Shown here piece after piece: positions 61,187 to 64,000 of a stretch of 64,000 nucleotides of DNA. Below the pieces are notes generated by a model. The model did no database searches. It was not told where the DNA came from and was given only the letters and a program-made list of their open reading frames with translations. Numbering within the stretch: position 1 is the stretch's first letter; each line of letters starts with the position of its first letter. The stretch is from Spongiimicrobium salis (GTDB lineage Bacteria > Bacteroidota > Bacteroidia > Flavobacteriales > Flavobacteriaceae). The stretch lies in assembly GCF_043678055.1 (NCBI RefSeq), contig NZ_JBHEQA010000001.1, positions 62,001 through 126,000 on the forward strand, given 5' to 3'. The position numbers were made by a program, and so were the translations under genes.

Positions 61187-63901
61187 ATGAAAAAAATTAG
61201 TTGTTTCCTACTACTTCTTGTAGTCAGCATGTCCTATGCTCAAATTAAACTAGAGGGTGTGGTCAAAGATAGTTTGAACAATCCGTTGGAATTGGCAAAT
61301 GTTATTGCGATCAATCAAGGAACCAGTGCTTTGGAATCCTATGGTGTAACCAATGTTCAGGGCAAATTTAAACTGGATTTGAAAAAGAATAGCCGCTATA
61401 CCATACAAATCAGCTATGTGGGCATGAAAATGTATATAGACTCCCTTATCACAAAAGAAAATGATATTACAAAAGACTATATTCTTCAGCCCGATAATGC
61501 CCTTGACGAAGTAGAAGTAGTCTATAAAATACCCGTGACCATAAAAGGAGATACTTTAATCTATGATGCAGATTCATTTAAAACAGGAACTGAACGAAAA
61601 TTAGAAGATGTCCTTGAAAAATTACCGGGTGTGGAAATCAATGAAGACGGTCAAGTGGAAGTAGAAGGCAAAGTGGTCAATAAGTTAATGGTCAATGGCA
61701 AAGACTTCTTTGATGGGGATACCAAATTGGCTACAAAAAATATTCCGTCCAAAGCGGTAGATAAAATACAGGTATTACGGAACTATTCCGAAGTGGGACA
61801 ATTGAGAAGTGTCACCAATAACCAAGATAATGTAGCGCTGAACATTAAACTCAAAGAGGGAAAAGAAAATTTCTGGTTTGGAACAGTCACCGCAGGAAGC
61901 GGGGCTTCTCCCGATAATGCGCTTTATTTGGTGAAACCGAAACTGTTTTATTATAGCCCAAAATACAGTCTTAATTTCATTGGAGATCTTAACAACACAG
62001 GGGAAGTGGCATTGACAAGACGCGATATTCGTGGGTTCAGTGGTGGATTTAGATCTCCTAGTCGAAGTAGTGGCACTACGTTGAACCTAGGGGACAACAG
62101 TCTTAATTTTTTGACCAATCAGGGAAATGCCTTGGAAATTGAAAACAAACTCGCCACTGGGAATTTTAGTTATGCCCCAAATTCAGCATTAGATCTAAGT
62201 GGTTTCCTTATTTACAACTACAGCCGTATCTTATCAAGAGAGACCAGCTTTGTACAATACACCAATCCGGATTTAAATATTCCCGATGAGGCAACGGAGC
62301 AATCCAGCACGGAACGTTCCAATCAAGGCTTACTAAAACTCAGTGCTTCATACCAGCCCAACCTCAACAATCAATTGGATTATGATGTTTTGGTAAGAAG
62401 CTCGAGAGATACCCAGGATCAAAACGCCTTTTCCTCTGTCATTGGGAACACCGATCAATTGGACGAAGTATCGCCTTATAGCATCAATCAAAATCTCAAT
62501 TATTACTATACGCTGGACGAAAACAATATTTTTTCCCTCGAAGCGCAACACCTACTGAAGAACGAAGACCCTTTTTACAACGCCATCTTGGTCAATGATC
62601 CCAATGATACAGATGCTTTTGATAATACGGCCGAGGCTTTGGGCCTAGATACTTCTTTGACGAATTATAATTTAGGTCAGAATAGGCGTGTTAAATCCAA
62701 TCAATTGGACGCTAAATTAGATTATTACCATATCCTGAATGCCAAAAGCAACCTCAATTTTACGCTTGGAACCATTCTCAGTCGTCAAGAATTTAATTCA
62801 AACATATTTCAATTCCTGGATAATGGGACCCTCTTTGATCCCATTCCAACCTTCAATAATGGTAGGGTTACCAATGATACGGAATACAATTTCAGTGATA
62901 TTTATTTAGGGGCGCATTACCGGTTGAAAACTGGAAAATTCACCATTACGCCCGGTTTTTCATTACATGCCTATGGCAATGAAAATGAGCAATTCGGGGA
63001 AACTTTTGAAGACAATTTCTTCCGCTTTTTGCCCGATTTTGAAACGCGGATTCAATTTAAAAAGAGTGAATCCTTAACATTCCGGTACAATATGCGAAAT
63101 CAGTTTACCGATGTCACACGATTAGCACAAGGTTTAGTCCTGAACAATTTTAATAGCCTTCAATTTGGAACGCCAGATCTTCAGAACGCCTTATCCCACA
63201 ACCTCAGTTTATTGTATAACAGTTTTAACCTTTTCAATTATACCAATGTCTTTGTAAGAGCTGCGTACTCCAGTAATATTGACCAGATACGGAGTTTGAC
63301 CAATTTTGAGAATGTCATTCGTACCAGCACTTTTTTCAATTCTAATTTTGCTGATGAAAATGTAACAGTTAATGGGCGTATCCAGAAGACCTTTGGAAAA
63401 ATAAGAACGAGCTTGAACGCCAGTTTTAATTATAGTAAAATCAATCAATTCATACAGGGACAACAATCATTGAATGAAGGCTATACCCAAACCTATACGC
63501 CGGGAATACGAACCAATTTCAGGGATGCCCCAAATATTAACCTTCGGTATCGCTATAGCAGAACCAATAACAATCAGGGGGGAAACAATACCACCTTTGA
63601 AACCCATGCCCCCTCTGCTGAATTTGATGCTTATATATGGAAGTCCGTCACATTTCGCACCAATTACACCTTTACCAATCAAGATTTGGGAAATGGGGAA
63701 TCACAATCGTTTCAGAATTGGGATGCTACACTTTCCTATAGAAAGAACAGGGATGCCAAATGGGAATATGAAATAAAAGCCACGAACTTATTGAATATTG
63801 ACTCCCAAGTGCGGAACAATGCCAATAATTTATCGGTATTTACCTCAGAAACCTTTATTCAACCTCGTTTTGTAACGTTCAGGTTTGTGTATACCCTCTA
63901 G
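61187..63901 (+). CDS. Outer-membrane beta-barrel protein, TonB-receptor-like
   Basis: This 904-residue protein has a signal peptide (~1-19, ending S-Y-A-Q). A CarboxypepD_reg-like domain (~20-105) contains L-E-G-V-V-K-D-S-L-N-N-P-L. A plug-like region follows (~110-215) with L-E-D-V-L-E-K-L-P-G-V-E-I, and then a long barrel (~220-904) of alternating strands ending with R-F-V-T-F-R-F-V-Y-T-L. This is the outer-membrane beta-barrel (OMP_b-brl_3) group related to TonB-dependent receptors; no clear TonB box was seen. The ligand is unknown. It is preceded by two GLPGLI genes, a frequent pairing. Confidence 0.9.
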   Translation: MKKISCFLLLLVVSMSYAQIKLEGVVKDSLNNPLELANVIAINQGTSALESYGVTNVQGKFKLDLKKNSRYTIQISYVGMKMYIDSLITKENDITKDYILQPDNALDEVEVVYKIPVTIKGDTLIYDADSFKTGTERKLEDVLEKLPGVEINEDGQVEVEGKVVNKLMVNGKDFFDGDTKLATKNIPSKAVDKIQVLRNYSEVGQLRSVTNNQDNVALNIKLKEGKENFWFGTVTAGSGASPDNALYLVKPKLFYYSPKYSLNFIGDLNNTGEVALTRRDIRGFSGGFRSPSRSSGTTLNLGDNSLNFLTNQGNALEIENKLATGNFSYAPNSALDLSGFLIYNYSRILSRETSFVQYTNPDLNIPDEATEQSSTERSNQGLLKLSASYQPNLNNQLDYDVLVRSSRDTQDQNAFSSVIGNTDQLDEVSPYSINQNLNYYYTLDENNIFSLEAQHLLKNEDPFYNAILVNDPNDTDAFDNTAEALGLDTSLTNYNLGQNRRVKSNQLDAKLDYYHILNAKSNLNFTLGTILSRQEFNSNIFQFLDNGTLFDPIPTFNNGRVTNDTEYNFSDIYLGAHYRLKTGKFTITPGFSLHAYGNENEQFGETFEDNFFRFLPDFETRIQFKKSESLTFRYNMRNQFTDVTRLAQGLVLNNFNSLQFGTPDLQNALSHNLSLLYNSFNLFNYTNVFVRAAYSSNIDQIRSLTNFENVIRTSTFFNSNFADENVTVNGRIQKTFGKIRTSLNASFNYSKINQFIQGQQSLNEGYTQTYTPGIRTNFRDAPNINLRYRYSRTNNNQGGNNTTFETHAPSAEFDAYIWKSVTFRTNYTFTNQDLGNGESQSFQNWDATLSYRKNRDAKWEYEIKATNLLNIDSQVRNNANNLSVFTSETFIQPRFVTFRFVYTL

Positions 63902-64000
63902 TTATTTCTGCCATAGAAAGTACCCGAGAATGCAAATACAAATAAGCAGCAAGACAATAAGATAGTTTTTCAGATTGGATGTACTATTCGTTAGCATATG
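63902..64000 (-). CDS. Membrane-anchored C-terminus of a gene running out of the window
   Basis: On the minus strand an open frame ends with TAA at 63902-63904. It reads ~32 residues to the window edge, finishing with one hydrophobic helix (N-Y-L-I-V-L-L-L-I-C-I-C-I-L-G-Y-F-L-W-Q-K). It is either the tail of a larger gene or a very small membrane protein starting at the ATG 63995-63997. It touches the barrel gene tail to tail. Confidence 0.4.
   Translation of the reverse strand, partial: HMLTNSTSNLKNYLIVLLLICICILGYFLWQK

Noticed and set aside
1..64000. CRISPR arrays, insertion sequences and rRNA genes
   Set aside because: No regularly spaced direct repeats, transposase-like proteins or rRNA-like sequence were seen anywhere in the window.

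Overview
The window looks like chromosome from a member of the Flavobacteriaceae (Bacteroidota). The evidence is the mix of families: GLPGLI proteins, DUF6090 proteins, a CarboxypepD_reg-like outer-membrane barrel protein, LytS/LytTR two-component genes, several AraC-type regulators, lipoproteins with short Flavobacterium-like lipoboxes, few clear Shine-Dalgarno sequences, and a TAnnTTTG-type -7 box before the tRNA gene. I cannot name a genus or species.

Layout. (1) 0-13.6 kb: the end of a CPBP membrane protease, then a minus-strand tripartite RND efflux operon (a TolC-like protein fused to a periplasmic-binding-like domain, an adaptor and a pump) with an ion channel behind it and a Crp/Fnr-type regulator in front. 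These are followed by a large exported serine hydrolase, an NHL-type propeller lipoprotein and a membrane-anchored AraC regulator. (2) 13.8-17.1 kb: a tricorn-like S41 protease ending in a strong hairpin terminator. (3) 17.4-29.0 kb: a five-gene plus-strand operon that is the most striking part of the window. It encodes an actin/Hsp70-fold ATPase, a single-pass membrane protein with a large cytoplasmic helical part, a 1796-residue protein whose C-terminus is a complete penicillin-binding transpeptidase (SSIK, SSN, KTGT) preceded by a membrane region resembling SEDS (FtsW/RodA) glycosyltransferases, a small bitopic protein, and a bitopic protein with an SH3b-like outer domain. I read it as a self-contained, undescribed cell-wall synthesis machine: polymerase and crosslinker in one chain, plus its own cytoskeletal ATPase.

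(4) 29.1-51.6 kb: a tRNA-Leu(GAG) gene followed by an accessory region that looks AT-richer by eye. It holds single genes or small gene groups (LytS/LytTR pair, ParDE toxin-antitoxin with a palindromic operator, AraC regulators, two DUF6090 proteins, DUF4375 and CPCC proteins, DUF1028, VOC, a lipoprotein with a ZipA-like domain, two class-C beta-lactamase-fold hydrolases, a truncated MltG). A diverged ~85-bp repeat lies just after the tRNA terminator and again near 45.0 kb. Many gene edges in this region carry related short motifs (TAACGAA...CCAACAAGG after stops, CGTTGGCATTCATTT or CGTTGTGCTCCATT before starts) that recall gene-cassette boundaries.

(5) 51.6-64 kb: DUF2200, an alpha/beta hydrolase divergent from an AraC regulator, a GNAT enzyme with a small membrane protein, a DM13 lipoprotein, a TlpA-like thioredoxin, a collagen-like Gly-X-Y lipoprotein with its own terminator, and a GLPGLI-GLPGLI-outer-membrane-barrel cluster. 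No CRISPR array, rRNA, insertion sequence or integrase gene was seen.
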